A DNA stretch of 64,000 bases from a virus, in IMG/VR virus record IMGVR_UViG_3300025466_000023, positions 1-64,000 of that record. One strand, given 5' to 3'. Of the stretch, positions 42,269-49,175 are shown one piece after another (the stretch's first letter is position 1; each line of letters starts with the position of its first letter). The notes beneath the pieces are model-generated. The model did not search any database and was not told the origin of the DNA. It saw only the letters and a program-made list of their open reading frames with translations. The translations under genes were made by a program, and so were the position numbers.

Positions 42269-43714
42269 TTAAAAATGCACGGGTCCTTGGAACCAACCCA
42301 CTAGACTCTTGCGCACACCACGAGTCACGGGAGTAACTGCATGCAACATCCAACTAGGAAACACAGTAATAGATCCCCGAGTTTTGGGTGCTGAGATGGG
42401 CTCAGGTTCTCCACTATATAGCACTAGATCTCCACCTTCATATTCACTAGGATCACTAAGTTGTATAGTAAAGCTGAGCTTGCGCATGCCCGCATCTCCT
42501 GCTCCCCAATCATAGTGCGGAGTATAGTGCCCACCCCGATCTTCAGTATAGATGCTGTACTGCAGGGGTTCAAGATGCTGTATATCATAATGGAACATGT
42601 TGTTGTTAGCTATAGCTACTGCTTCCCACAAGCGTCGATACAACCAAGCACTAGCTTCTGTGCCCTGTATCCAGCCCACATCTGTTACTCGTATTTGGGG
42701 ATTGACAAATCCTTCTACTGCTGTGGATATTTTGGCGGGCGTTATGCCTCTAGAGTCTATGAGCCCAGGTAAGCTAGCTATTTCTTCAGGTGTAAGGAAA
42801 TCATCTAAGGCCGCCCATACACGATCCATTACCAACAGAGCGTGATCACAGGGCTCACGATGCCCACAACTAGTGCAAGCGGGCATGTGTAGTACAGGTG
42901 TTGCAGGAGAGGCCAAGTCAACAGGCGCTGATCCAGCACCTACTGTATATCTATTGCGAGCTTCGGGCGGTGCATGGGTAGTGGCTTCAACTGCTCTATC
43001 AATGGTCAGCAAGCTGGGTTTACTATTATTAGTAGGTGTATTGGGTATTTCGGGTATACCGCGTGAATGATGAGCACGAGTGGGTGCTATGGGCTTGTCA
43101 TAATCAATACTATCGGGCGTACGATTACCAAAGGATGACGCATAAAATCCCACAGGTAGTCGTGATTCGGCCATGGTGTAGATAGCTGACGCTTTAGGTG
43201 ATGTTGTCAGCTGGCTAGGATCAAATTCAGAGTCTATACGTGCCGCGGCTGATTGAAACCAACTGTCAGTAAAGCTGATGCCATAGTCTAGTGGGCCAAT
43301 ACCGGGCGAATACTTAGAGTTAGCTGATGCAAGACTCCAGTCAACTGAGTATGGCTTAACAACATGTCCACGTGCTTGAGTAGCTTCTCTATGAGTTCTA
43401 GTGGTATACAAGGGATTGGGCGGTGTAAACTGAGTAAAGTTAAATTTGGGTTTCCAATCTGCGGTAAACTCATAGTTGTCAAATCCCTGCTCAACTAGTT
43501 CAGGATTAGAGTATTTGAAACTCTTGATAGGATGGAATTCATCTTGTACTGGACGCTCTAGCCCTGTAGAATGATCTATAGCAGGAGGAACATGCGAGTC
43601 AGGTATAGTGCTAGAAACAAAGGAGTCATACTTATCGGAGTGCTTGAAATAGGGCACTGACTCAGTTAATGCTGGCTGTGTTGCGTAGGGTTTATTATTA
43701 GTCTGTTTAGTCAT
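42269..43714 (-). CDS. 2OG-Fe(II) oxygenase (P4Hc) fused to a long disordered N-terminus
   Basis: Protein of 481 aa. The last ~190 residues form a prolyl-4-hydroxylase-type domain: HYDWGAGDAGMRKLSFTIQL with the HxD motif, YEGGDLVLYSG, and FPSWMLHAVTPVTRGVRKSLVGW with the distal His and Arg. Residues ~1-290 are Pro/Ser/Thr/Tyr-rich and appear unfolded. A short Cys/His knuckle (CTSCGHREPCDH) lies between them. The long extension is unusual for this family and may tether the enzyme to virion proteins. Its ATG lies 5 nt from a TAAATA motif. Confidence 0.85.
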   Translation of the reverse strand: MTKQTNNKPYATQPALTESVPYFKHSDKYDSFVSSTIPDSHVPPAIDHSTGLERPVQDEFHPIKSFKYSNPELVEQGFDNYEFTADWKPKFNFTQFTPPNPLYTTRTHREATQARGHVVKPYSVDWSLASANSKYSPGIGPLDYGISFTDSWFQSAAARIDSEFDPSQLTTSPKASAIYTMAESRLPVGFYASSFGNRTPDSIDYDKPIAPTRAHHSRGIPEIPNTPTNNSKPSLLTIDRAVEATTHAPPEARNRYTVGAGSAPVDLASPATPVLHMPACTSCGHREPCDHALLVMDRVWAALDDFLTPEEIASLPGLIDSRGITPAKISTAVEGFVNPQIRVTDVGWIQGTEASAWLYRRLWEAVAIANNNMFHYDIQHLEPLQYSIYTEDRGGHYTPHYDWGAGDAGMRKLSFTIQLSDPSEYEGGDLVLYSGEPEPISAPKTRGSITVFPSWMLHAVTPVTRGVRKSLVGWFQGPVHF

Positions 43715-43719
43715 AGTAA

Positions 43720-43725
43720 TATTTA
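43720..43725 (-). promoter_or_regulatory. Late-type promoter, predicted leaderless start (43714 gene)
   Basis: GTAAATAT with TAAATA 5 nt from the ATG at 43714. Confidence 0.5.
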
Positions 43726-43894
43726 CGCCAGCAGAAGCCGGATGAGAATTATTGTGACTATATTGCGACTACATGAGTACTGTATAAGCGACTGTGATCC
43801 CTAGGGCGACTGCTCAGTAAACCTGCGTCCAACAACTAACAAGTATAGTATATAATACCCCGCTGTAGAGGTCAACCTAATAGAGCAGAAAGCA

Positions 43895-43935
43895 AAATTT
43901 ACTTTGTTATTGGCTAGAAATTTACTTTGTTATTG
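43895..43935 (+). repeat. Exact 18-bp direct repeat pair
   Basis: The 18-mer AAATTTACTTTGTTATTG occurs at 43895-43912 and again at 43918-43935, just upstream of the GGGA array. Confidence 0.8.
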
Positions 43936-44000
43936 TGGGAGATCGTGTGGGGGGCATTGTGGGAAGAACTGTGGGAGCACTATGGGAGCACTATGGGAAG
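43934..44000 (+). repeat. Iteron-like GTGGGA/ATGGGA array
   Basis: Six G-runs in about 65 bp, mostly in TGTGGGA or TATGGGA context. The last three units repeat every 11 bp with GAGCAC linkers. The array could bind a protein or form a G-quadruplex. Confidence 0.6.
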
Positions 44001-44146
44001 AGTAGAAAAAGTATTTCTTGCATAGCCTGTCACCCCAACCACCCCTAGAAAATTTTTAGCCTATATTTTCAAATTTTTACCAATTTTCCCCACCCATTTG
44101 GCCAGAATTGGCACCGTTTTGGCCACCAAATCCACCGTTTCTGTGG

Positions 44147-44175
44147 TTGACAAAACCACTCTACGGCAGTATAAT
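44147..44175 (+). promoter_or_regulatory. Early sigma-70 promoter with near-zero leader
   Basis: TTGACA and TATAAT with a 17-bp spacer. The expected start site is at about 44182, one base before the lipoprotein ATG. Confidence 0.75.
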
Positions 44176-44182
44176 AAATGCT

Positions 44183-44350
44183 ATGAAACAGATAACTCTA
44201 TACCCCGCTGTAATGGTTCTGATAGTATGCTCGGTGTCACTTTTATCAGGATGCGCTCAAGTGACTCCGGGTGCGGAGCCTGTTCAATATATAAACACGC
44301 CCTGGGGATGGGGAGGTAAGTACTGTCATGACAATCCCCAACGGTGCTAA
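44183..44350 (+). CDS. Small lipoprotein (55 aa)
   Basis: The start at 44183 is chosen because a consensus promoter places the RNA start beside it. The N-terminus is a lipoprotein signal: a charged Lys, a hydrophobic run (AVMVLIVCSVSLL) and the lipobox LLSGC. The mature part is ~32 residues (AQVTPGAEPVQYINTPWGWG) and ends with two Cys. It could be a small outer-membrane spanin-like or exclusion protein. No partner spanin gene is recognised. Confidence 0.6.
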   Translation: MKQITLYPAVMVLIVCSVSLLSGCAQVTPGAEPVQYINTPWGWGGKYCHDNPQRC

Positions 44351-45401
44351 AATCAATCAAACTTATATAGTAGGAGTCACGGATATTATGCAAACATATG
44401 ATCTTTGGGTAGTGATAGATGGCAGAGATACTCACATCACTATACAGGCCAAGGACAGCCTACAGGCTCGCAGTATAGGGGAACAGTTGTATGGTCGCGT
44501 ATATGGATGTACGCTACTGAGTTAATAAAGGACTATTATGAGTGAACAAGAGCAAATAAACCCCGCTGTAGAGCCCCAATCAAAAGGTAAGATTGGCATT
44601 ATACAGAGCCGTGGCATTGGTGATATCGTGATCGCCCTGCCCATAGCACGTGAATACTATCGGGAAGGCTATGCCGTATACTGGCCCATCTGTGAGGAAT
44701 TCGTAAGCCATTTTGAGGACACAGTGCCTTGGATCACGTGGATGGCCGTGGAAACTGACCCGCAGGGCTTGTTCTTCCTAGACACTCCCTTACAAGCACT
44801 TGAATCAGTTGGCATTACCAGCGAGGACGATATACTGTATCTCTATCAGTACTTGAGTAGTGTACCCGAGCGCACTGATCCCGACTTGTTTGCCATGATG
44901 AAGTTTGATCAGTACAAGTATGCCAAAGCTGGGGTAGCCTTCGCTAAGAAGTGGGAGTTATCAGAGTGTATAACTCGTGATCCTGCTCGTGAACAAGCTC
45001 TATACGATCGGTTGGTTAAGAGTGATCGCTACATGGTCTATCAGCAAAAGGCCTCGGATGTAGAGTATCAGATCGATTTAAGCAATATCGAGCCGGGAGT
45101 ACAATGCATCGAGATCACCGAAATCACTGACTCGATCTTTGATTGGCTCAAGATCCTAGAAGGGGCCGAAACGGTTGTCCTAATCGATTCAGTGTTTGCT
45201 AACCTGATCGATCAGCTGAAGATCTGTGGGAATGCTAGCTTGAACTATATGCGCAAATGGAATCGCCGAGTAGATGGCAATCCGGTACTGTTAGGCGATT
45301 GGTCATATATACCAGTGGAAACTCCGCCCGGGGTACAGGTACAGAGCCTAGCTGATGTGGCCAACACAGTACAGCAACAGCAGTCCAGAAACCCCGCTGT
45401 A
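44202..45401 (+). repeat. Dispersed 11-bp repeat ACCCCGCTGTA
   Basis: Exact copies lie at 44202-44212, 44560-44570 and 45391-45401, plus 43857-43867 just upstream of this span. Three are in coding sequence (YPAVM, NPAVEP and NPAVGAP) and one is intergenic. Confidence 0.7.
44388..44525 (+). CDS. Hypothetical small protein (45 aa)
   Basis: I prefer the ATG at 44388 with AGGAG 11 nt upstream; an in-frame ATG at 44328 with GGAGG upstream would give 65 aa and overlap the lipoprotein gene. The conserved-looking core is DLWVVIDGRDTHITIQAKDS and then ARSIGEQLYGRVYG. This compact alpha/beta style is common among small T4-like phage proteins. Function unknown. Confidence 0.55.
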   Translation: MQTYDLWVVIDGRDTHITIQAKDSLQARSIGEQLYGRVYGCTLLS

Positions 45402-45608
45402 GGGGCCCCAGCACAGCCCGCACAGCCACCTGCAGGTCCAGGTTATGGATCAGCCGCGACCTATAGCCCATTTGGAGCTACCAAGGGCGGTGTTCCTACC
45501 AGTTTCCTAGGTGCTACTCGCCAGGGACAACAGCAACTGCAGACCAAGGCCGCTCCCAAGCTGAATTCAGCACAGAGTCTGCTGGCAGGACTAGGATTGC
45601 GCCAATAA
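44538..45608 (+). CDS. Glycosyltransferase-like protein with disordered C-terminal tail
   Basis: Protein of 356 aa. The N-terminus GKIGIIQSRGIGDIVIALPIAREYYREGY resembles the first GT9/ADP-heptose transferase strand-loop-helix. A later ILEGAETVVLIDSVFANLIDQL fits the C-terminal sugar-nucleotide-binding half. Residues ~265-356 are Gln/Pro/Ala-rich and probably disordered. The catalytic residues are uncertain. It may glycosylate virion protein or DNA. It lies just upstream of tRNA-Met. Confidence 0.65.
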   Translation: MSEQEQINPAVEPQSKGKIGIIQSRGIGDIVIALPIAREYYREGYAVYWPICEEFVSHFEDTVPWITWMAVETDPQGLFFLDTPLQALESVGITSEDDILYLYQYLSSVPERTDPDLFAMMKFDQYKYAKAGVAFAKKWELSECITRDPAREQALYDRLVKSDRYMVYQQKASDVEYQIDLSNIEPGVQCIEITEITDSIFDWLKILEGAETVVLIDSVFANLIDQLKICGNASLNYMRKWNRRVDGNPVLLGDWSYIPVETPPGVQVQSLADVANTVQQQQSRNPAVGAPAQPAQPPAGPGYGSAATYSPFGATKGGVPTSFLGATRQGQQQLQTKAAPKLNSAQSLLAGLGLRQ

Positions 45609-45629
45609 AGGCAGTATAATAGTTACTAA

Positions 45630-45706
45630 GGGCCGTTAGCTCATTTGGTTAGAGCAGAGGACTCATAATCCTTTGGTGGTGTGTTCGAATCACACACGGC
45701 CCACCA
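45630..45706 (+). tRNA. tRNA-Met (CAT), CCA encoded
   Basis: A complete 77-nt cloverleaf. The acceptor GGGCCGT pairs with ACGGCCC, the D-stem is GCTC/GAGC, the anticodon stem is AGGA/TCCT around CTCATAA, and the T-arm is GTGTG-TTCGAAT-CACAC. A discriminator A and encoded CCA follow. The first acceptor pair is G-C, so it is not an initiator tRNA. A CAT anticodon could also serve Ile if modified. A TATAAT -10 lies 10 nt upstream. Confidence 0.95.
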
Positions 45707-45945
45707 GTAAACCGTAACGTGAGTTGAAATGGAGTTCCGGGATCACCGGCTGACACGGGGGATCTTTGGCAACGCCAATAAGTTGGTAAATGAGCCTAGC
45801 TCGAGAACATGTTGTGAAACATCTAACCTAACACACGTGAAGGGTCCGCCGACGTCAGCGGATGCAGACTCTGCATAGCACATGGGGCTATGTGAGGAGT
45901 GACCCACGGTGCCCAGCCAAACATGCTAGAGCTGGGCGACTTTTC
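45707..45945 (+). ncRNA. Structured RNA of unknown family downstream of tRNA-Met
   Basis: A stretch of about 240 nt without a convincing ORF and dense in short helices: CCGG-gatca-CCGG (45737-45749), TTGGC-aac-GCCAA (45766-45778), GAGC-cta-GCTC (45792-45802), ATGTT-GTGA-AACAT with a GNRA loop (45809-45822), and a multibranch region closed by GGGT/ACCC (45842 and 45902) that encloses three hairpins. It ends with GCCCAGC/GCTGGGC (45911-45937) followed by TTTT, a likely terminator. It appears to be co-transcribed with the tRNA. I cannot match it to a known family. Confidence 0.6.
45911..45944 (+). terminator. Rho-independent-type terminator of the tRNA-Met/ncRNA unit
   Basis: A 7-bp stem GCCCAGC/GCTGGGC with a 13-nt loop, followed by GAC and TTTT. 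Confidence 0.6.
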
Positions 45946-45946
45946 C

Positions 45947-46123
45947 CTATGCGTCTACAGTTATTACGTCCACGTCCACATCCACATCCTCTCCCTCATA
46001 GTCCGTTTGTATTTGCACAATATGTGCATCGGCTAGCTCGCGTGTGCTAAAAGCGGCTACATTGTACATAGCGTCCTCGTCATCACCCCATCCGCGTACT
46101 TGTACTATATAAACTTTTTGCAT
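45947..46123 (-). CDS. Small acidic protein (58 aa)
   Basis: The start at 46123 has an AAGGAGC ribosome site and an early-type TATACT -10 upstream; an earlier in-frame ATG would include the promoter. The C-terminus is strikingly acidic (YEGEDVDVDVDVITVDA). The N-terminal QKVYIVQVRGWGDDEDAMYN suggests a small alpha/beta fold. It is the only minus-strand gene in this early block. Confidence 0.6.
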   Translation of the reverse strand: MQKVYIVQVRGWGDDEDAMYNVAAFSTRELADAHIVQIQTDYEGEDVDVDVDVITVDA

Positions 46124-46225
46124 GTCTGCTCCTTTAGTGTTTAAGCGTGTAGTATAACACAAAACAAAAGCCCTGTCAAGTGTAGGGTCTTTGTGGCGTC
46201 TTTACACAACTTTACAATTAAACTG

Positions 46226-46254
46226 TTGACAAACGGTAAAACCGGCAGTATAAT
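46226..46254 (+). promoter_or_regulatory. Early promoter with spacer operator GGTAAAACC
   Basis: TTGACA, a 17-bp spacer and TATAAT. The operator occupies 46235-46243, 3 nt after the -35 hexamer. Confidence 0.85.
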
Positions 46255-46279
46255 AGAGACATAGTAAGAAGGAAAACAA

Positions 46280-46462
46280 ATGAAAATGACACTAAAAGAA
46301 TTCGAAGCAAAGATGGACAACTATGAGCTGGAAGATGCTTATGCAGAGTATATAATGGACAACTGTGGGGGACGTTATGTTGTATGTAACGGAGACACAC
46401 TAATCAACGCAATGGAAAGTGGAATCTTTTACGAGGAGTTTATGGAAACAATGGTTGAGTAA
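46280..46462 (+). CDS. Small acidic early protein (60 aa)
   Basis: Acidic and mostly helical (KEFEAKMDNYELEDAYAEYI), with a short SGIFYEEFMETMVE end. An AAGGA ribosome site and an operator-bearing early promoter lie upstream. No family is recognised. Such small early proteins often target host functions. Confidence 0.65.
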   Translation: MKMTLKEFEAKMDNYELEDAYAEYIMDNCGGRYVVCNGDTLINAMESGIFYEEFMETMVE

Positions 46463-46487
46463 ACTGTAGGGTTATTATAGCAAGCGG

Positions 46488-46516
46488 TTGACAAATGGTT
46501 TAACCGATCGTATAAT
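46488..46516 (+). promoter_or_regulatory. Early promoter with spacer operator GGTTTAACC
   Basis: TTGACA, a 17-bp spacer and TATAAT. The operator is a near-perfect palindrome at 46497-46505. Confidence 0.85.
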
Positions 46517-46542
46517 AAAGACTTAGCAACAAAGGAGCACAT

Positions 46543-46614
46543 ATGGAATGTACACATTGTCGCAAGTGGCGCTGGAATGGATTTAAGAGCTGTCCTACAG
46601 CACCAAAGTCCTAG
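46543..46614 (+). CDS. Cys-rich microprotein (23 aa)
   Basis: A 24-codon ORF with its own consensus operator-bearing promoter and AAAGGAGC ribosome site 7 nt from the ATG. The product has CxxC and a third Cys (MECTHCRKWRWNGFKSC) in a basic, Trp-containing context, so it could be a miniature zinc knuckle. Promoter and ribosome site are the main reason to accept such a short gene. Confidence 0.5.
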   Translation: MECTHCRKWRWNGFKSCPTAPKS

Positions 46615-46642
46615 TAAAAAGAAAGGGTATTATAGCCCGGGG

Positions 46643-46671
46643 TTGACAAATGGTTAAACCGGTGCTATAAT
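46643..46671 (+). promoter_or_regulatory. Early promoter with spacer operator GGTTAAACC, driving ncRNA and tRNA-Asp
   Basis: TTGACA, a 17-bp spacer and TATAAT. The operator is at 46652-46660. No ORF follows before tRNA-Asp. Confidence 0.8.
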
Positions 46672-46677
46672 AAAGAC

Positions 46678-46951
46678 ATAGACAGTTAGAAAAGCATTAA
46701 AGGTTACCTACACCACTAGGCGCCTAGAGAGATGGAAGCGTACCGACGGGTACCTGGTATCTAGGGCATGAAGGCTTCGAGCAACGGTGGATAAGGCAGG
46801 CAGTAATGACGAAGGCACTAGCACTATAGACGGTATAGAGCAAGTAGTCCGGAGTTCCTTTAGTTCTTTTCTAACTAGCTAGTTACAGGGTGTTGGCCTG
46901 AGGGCTGAACATTAAACGAGGTGCTCGCTCAGCCCGCCCAATCTAATTCAA
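46678..46951 (+). ncRNA. Structured RNA of unknown family upstream of tRNA-Asp
   Basis: About 270 nt between a strong promoter and tRNA-Asp with no plausible ORF or ribosome site. Helices include CTAGGCGCCTAG (46716-46727), GTACC/GGTAC (46740-46753), CTATA/TATAG (46824-46838), the perfect 14-bp palindrome TAACTAGCTAGTTA (46872-46885) and GGGCTGA/TCAGCCC (46902-46935) with an inner CGAG/CTCG. ACACC near 46710 can close the fold with GGTGT near 46889. It may be a stable RNA released by tRNA 5' processing. No known family is recognised. Confidence 0.6.
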
Positions 46952-47026
46952 GCCGTGGTAGTCCTCGGGGAGGGCAACTGATTGTCTATCAGTATCAGGT
47001 GGGTTCGAGTCCCATCCACGGCGCCA
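46952..47026 (+). tRNA. tRNA-Asp (GTC), CCA encoded
   Basis: A complete 75-nt cloverleaf. The acceptor GCCGTGG pairs with CCACGGC, the D-stem is GTCC/GGGC, the anticodon stem is ACTGA/TCAGT around TTGTCTA (anticodon GTC), and the T-arm is GTGGG-TTCGAGT-CCCAT. Discriminator G and CCA follow, as in bacterial tRNA-Asp. It shares a promoter with the structured RNA upstream. Confidence 0.93.
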
Positions 47027-47038
47027 TGTTTTTTTTGG

Positions 47039-47067
47039 TTGACAAGTGGTAAAACCTGTGTTATACT
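47039..47067 (+). promoter_or_regulatory. Early promoter with spacer operator GGTAAAACC
   Basis: TTGACA, a 17-bp spacer and TATACT. The operator is at 47048-47056. Confidence 0.85.
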
Positions 47068-47096
47068 AATAGCACATTAACACTAAAGGAGCGAAG

Positions 47097-47303
47097 ATGT
47101 CAGGTATATACGATGCAGTTCAAAACCCGATCCCACGCAGTGGATTCTATGCAACTCCAGACAGTCTAGAGGACTTGATGGCTTACATTGGTTCAATGTC
47201 AGGTCCAGAGAGGGCAGTGGCAATGACCGTAGCAATGATGGCTCTCAACCTAAGCTACGAGTTGGTCGAGTCTAAGATCCTAAGCAAGGAGGTATTTGTA
47301 TGA
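47097..47303 (+). CDS. Small early protein (68 aa)
   Basis: Helical, with a Met/Ala-rich middle (AVAMTVAMMALNLSYELV) that could be amphipathic. An AAAGGAGC ribosome site lies upstream. It overlaps the next start by 4 nt (ATGA). No family is recognised. Confidence 0.65.
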   Translation: MSGIYDAVQNPIPRSGFYATPDSLEDLMAYIGSMSGPERAVAMTVAMMALNLSYELVESKILSKEVFV

Positions 47304-47524
47304 AAACAATAACAACGCTACGCAATGGCAACTTATACGAGATGTCTATCACAGAAGCTATAGAGATCGTAGAAACCTACAAACGAGTTAACGGTCATCC
47401 TGGGGTCTTAGAAGCGGTCATAGAGATGGGCGACTTGGTTGCCTTAGACGAGCTCCCCACCATCCAGAAGGTGGCCTATCGTAGATTTATGAAGGATATG
47501 CAGGCTTTGTTTGCTCCGGCCTAA
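47300..47524 (+). CDS. Small early protein (74 aa)
   Basis: Translationally coupled to the 68-aa gene. The sequence is helical with a conserved-looking middle (EAIEIVETYKRVNGHPGVLE). No family is recognised. Confidence 0.6.
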   Translation: MKTITTLRNGNLYEMSITEAIEIVETYKRVNGHPGVLEAVIEMGDLVALDELPTIQKVAYRRFMKDMQALFAPA

Positions 47525-47534
47525 GGGCCTTTAA

Positions 47535-47572
47535 TCCAGGCAGGGAATCAACCGTAAGACCTGGATCTTTTT
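47535..47572 (+). terminator. Possible terminator hairpin
   Basis: TCCAGG pairs with CCTGGA across a 19-nt loop, followed by TCTTTTT. It lies just after the 74-aa gene. Confidence 0.4.
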
Positions 47573-47582
47573 ACACACACAT

Positions 47583-47780
47583 ATGATTAGAATCGATCCC
47601 ACACTGAATCCACTCGAGGTCATCATCGTGACCGAACACATGCGAGAGCGGGGCAAAGAGCACTATCAACTCCTACCCGGCAACCGTTGTATTTGGGCCA
47701 CATCAGGCTCAAGTTCTTGCCCTATCAACGAATATTTTATCTTTAGAGATGGAAAACTGGTTGACATACAGATAGACTGA
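47583..47780 (+). CDS. Hypothetical protein (65 aa)
   Basis: A small mixed alpha/beta protein (RIDPTLNPLEVIIVTEHMRE, then YFIFRDGKLVDIQID). No good ribosome site is seen before the ATG. Its last codons contain the -35 hexamer of the next promoter. No family is recognised. Confidence 0.55.
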   Translation: MIRIDPTLNPLEVIIVTEHMRERGKEHYQLLPGNRCIWATSGSSSCPINEYFIFRDGKLVDIQID

Positions 47781-47789
47781 TGTTATACT
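47761..47789 (+). promoter_or_regulatory. Early promoter inside the 3' end of the 65-aa gene
   Basis: TTGACA, a 17-bp spacer and TATACT. No GGTNNAACC operator is present. Confidence 0.75.
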
Positions 47790-47819
47790 ACACATACACT
47801 GAAACTAAAGGAGCATGAT

Positions 47820-48044
47820 ATGGAACTAGCAACACGCGAACTATACGATCAACGCCACGGCGGACCTTTTGATAGGGGTTCAGCTGATTCATGGTATGGT
47901 CGTGCATTTGATCCGCACTACTACGTCGAAGGCACAGCCACTAGCACTAGAGTCGGACTTGCTGGGATGACAGCTGAAGAAATCACAGCCTATTCCGCTG
48001 GTTACAGCTGGAACGAGAAGTTTGGCGGTAAAAAAGAATACTAA
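47820..48044 (+). CDS. Small early protein (74 aa)
   Basis: Carried on the shared promoter-leader cassette with an AAAGGAGC site. It is rich in Gly, Tyr and Ser (YDQRHGGPFDRGSADSWYGR). Phage and plasmid proteins with a similar DRGSADSWYGR motif are common but unassigned. Confidence 0.65.
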   Translation: MELATRELYDQRHGGPFDRGSADSWYGRAFDPHYYVEGTATSTRVGLAGMTAEEITAYSAGYSWNEKFGGKKEY

Positions 48045-48048
48045 ATGG

Positions 48049-48077
48049 TTGACAAATGGTTTAACCGGCAGTATAAT
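48049..48077 (+). promoter_or_regulatory. Early promoter with spacer operator GGTTTAACC
   Basis: TTGACA, a 17-bp spacer and TATAAT. The operator is at 48058-48066. Confidence 0.85.
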
Positions 48078-48103
48078 ATACACATACACTAAGAAGGAGC
48101 GAT

Positions 48104-48367
48104 ATGAACATTAGCACACTAGAATCCTATGTAGAACAGCAAAATCGCTGGGGTTCGATCTTTGGTCAGGCGCAACTGAGTCTGCTGTCCGCAGAAGATC
48201 GCCAGCGTATCGCAGATCGCATCGAAGCAGATCTTTCACCCGAGAACCTCACATGCGATGGTGAGTTAAGCAGGTCTGCTGTAACAGCTCGTTACAACTT
48301 GTTGACGAGGGCCGCTCAAGAGCTGGCTAGCATTGACCCTAATGTAGTTTTCTGTGACTTTATCTAA
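48104..48367 (+). CDS. Small early protein (87 aa)
   Basis: Helical and acidic (QLSLLSAEDRQRIADRIEAD). An AAGGAGC ribosome site lies upstream. It ends 9 nt before the DUF1281-like gene, so the two are probably co-transcribed. No family is recognised. Confidence 0.65.
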   Translation: MNISTLESYVEQQNRWGSIFGQAQLSLLSAEDRQRIADRIEADLSPENLTCDGELSRSAVTARYNLLTRAAQELASIDPNVVFCDFI

Positions 48368-48376
48368 GGAGATATT

Positions 48377-48961
48377 ATGCCAAATTGGTGCAACAACGTC
48401 ATCGAAGTAAGCCATATCGATCGATCAAAGATGGAGGCTCTTGTGGCCGCAGTTAATGATCACAACTTCTTCAAGCATGTGATTCCTATTCCTGAGGGTC
48501 TGGATATCGTAGCAGGTCGAGTAGGGGCCGATGACAATGCAGAGCAGATCGCCCTAGAGGCCCAAGAGAAACTCAACGAAGAACGTCACGGTTACAAGAA
48601 CTGGTATGACTTTTGCGTTAATGAGTGGGGAACCAAGTGGGATACAGACGCTTATGATACTGTGATACTCCCAGAGGACAGTAACAAGGTTACCTTTGGC
48701 TTTGACACAGCGTGGGGACCGGCTACAGGTGTCTATGATGCCTTGATGGATCAAGGGTTCGCAGTTCGTGCCTATTACTATGAGCCTGGCATGGCTTTCT
48801 GCGGAATACACGATGAGAACGGTGATGAGACCTATGACATCGGTGGCTATACATCGGAGACCATCAAGGATGCGATCCCTGAAGAATTAGACGAGATGTT
48901 CGCTATCTCAGAGGTTATGGCTGAATACGAAGCCGAAGAGGAAGTTAATGAAGACGAATGA
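48377..48961 (+). CDS. DUF1281/YubB-like protein
   Basis: Protein of 194 aa. The MPNWCNNVIEVSHIDRS start and the later WGTKWDTDAYD, FDTAWGPATGVYDALMDQGF and YYEPGMAFCGIHDENGDE match the widespread phage and plasmid family with a ferredoxin-like fold (DUF1281, YubB). The biochemical role of the family is unknown. An AAGGAG site lies upstream and the 3' end overlaps the next gene by 14 nt. Confidence 0.82.
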   Translation: MPNWCNNVIEVSHIDRSKMEALVAAVNDHNFFKHVIPIPEGLDIVAGRVGADDNAEQIALEAQEKLNEERHGYKNWYDFCVNEWGTKWDTDAYDTVILPEDSNKVTFGFDTAWGPATGVYDALMDQGFAVRAYYYEPGMAFCGIHDENGDETYDIGGYTSETIKDAIPEELDEMFAISEVMAEYEAEEEVNEDE

Positions 48962-49175
48962 AGTCATTCAATGGTTGGGTGCCCTTGGGATCATAGGAGG
49001 GCACCTCCTTAACTCGATGGGCCCAGAGTACTATCCGTGGAACATAGTCAGCTTCTTTACGGGCACGTGCTTGTTCATGGTTTGGTGTATACGTGTGGGA
49101 AATAAGCCACAGTTAGCTGTCAACGTTGTGGCTTTTTTGCTAGGCGTAATAGGATTAATCCGCGCATTTGGTTGA
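48948..49175 (+). CDS. Small membrane protein (75 aa)
   Basis: Two to three hydrophobic segments are visible (WLGALGIIGGHLLNSMG, IVSFFTGTCLFMVWCI and VVAFLLGVIGLIRAF). The arrangement resembles small inner-membrane proteins of phages. It overlaps the DUF1281-like gene. Function unknown. Confidence 0.65.
   Translation: MKTNEVIQWLGALGIIGGHLLNSMGPEYYPWNIVSFFTGTCLFMVWCIRVGNKPQLAVNVVAFLLGVIGLIRAFG

Larger units (their letters stand above)
43735..44146. other. Repeat-rich strand-switch intergenic region, candidate origin
   Basis: A stretch of about 410 bp without a convincing gene, lying between divergently transcribed genes. It contains an exact 18-bp direct repeat (43895-43912 and 43918-43935), then a purine-rich array of TGTGGGA/TATGGGA units (43934-44000) with an 11-bp period in its last part, then an AT-rich block with C-runs (44035-44095). 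Iteron-like repeats beside an AT-rich segment at a strand switch fit a replication origin or a protein-binding regulatory array. It also carries one copy of the ACCCCGCTGTA repeat. Confidence 0.45.

Noticed and set aside
44098-44319. 73-codon frame overlapping the lipoprotein gene
   Set aside because: It starts upstream of the promoter that drives the lipoprotein and has no ribosome site. The overlapping frame has a proper lipobox and promoter.
46872-46885. Perfect 14-bp palindrome as a phage attachment site
   Set aside because: It lies inside the structured RNA, and no integrase gene is visible in the window. It is better explained as an RNA hairpin.
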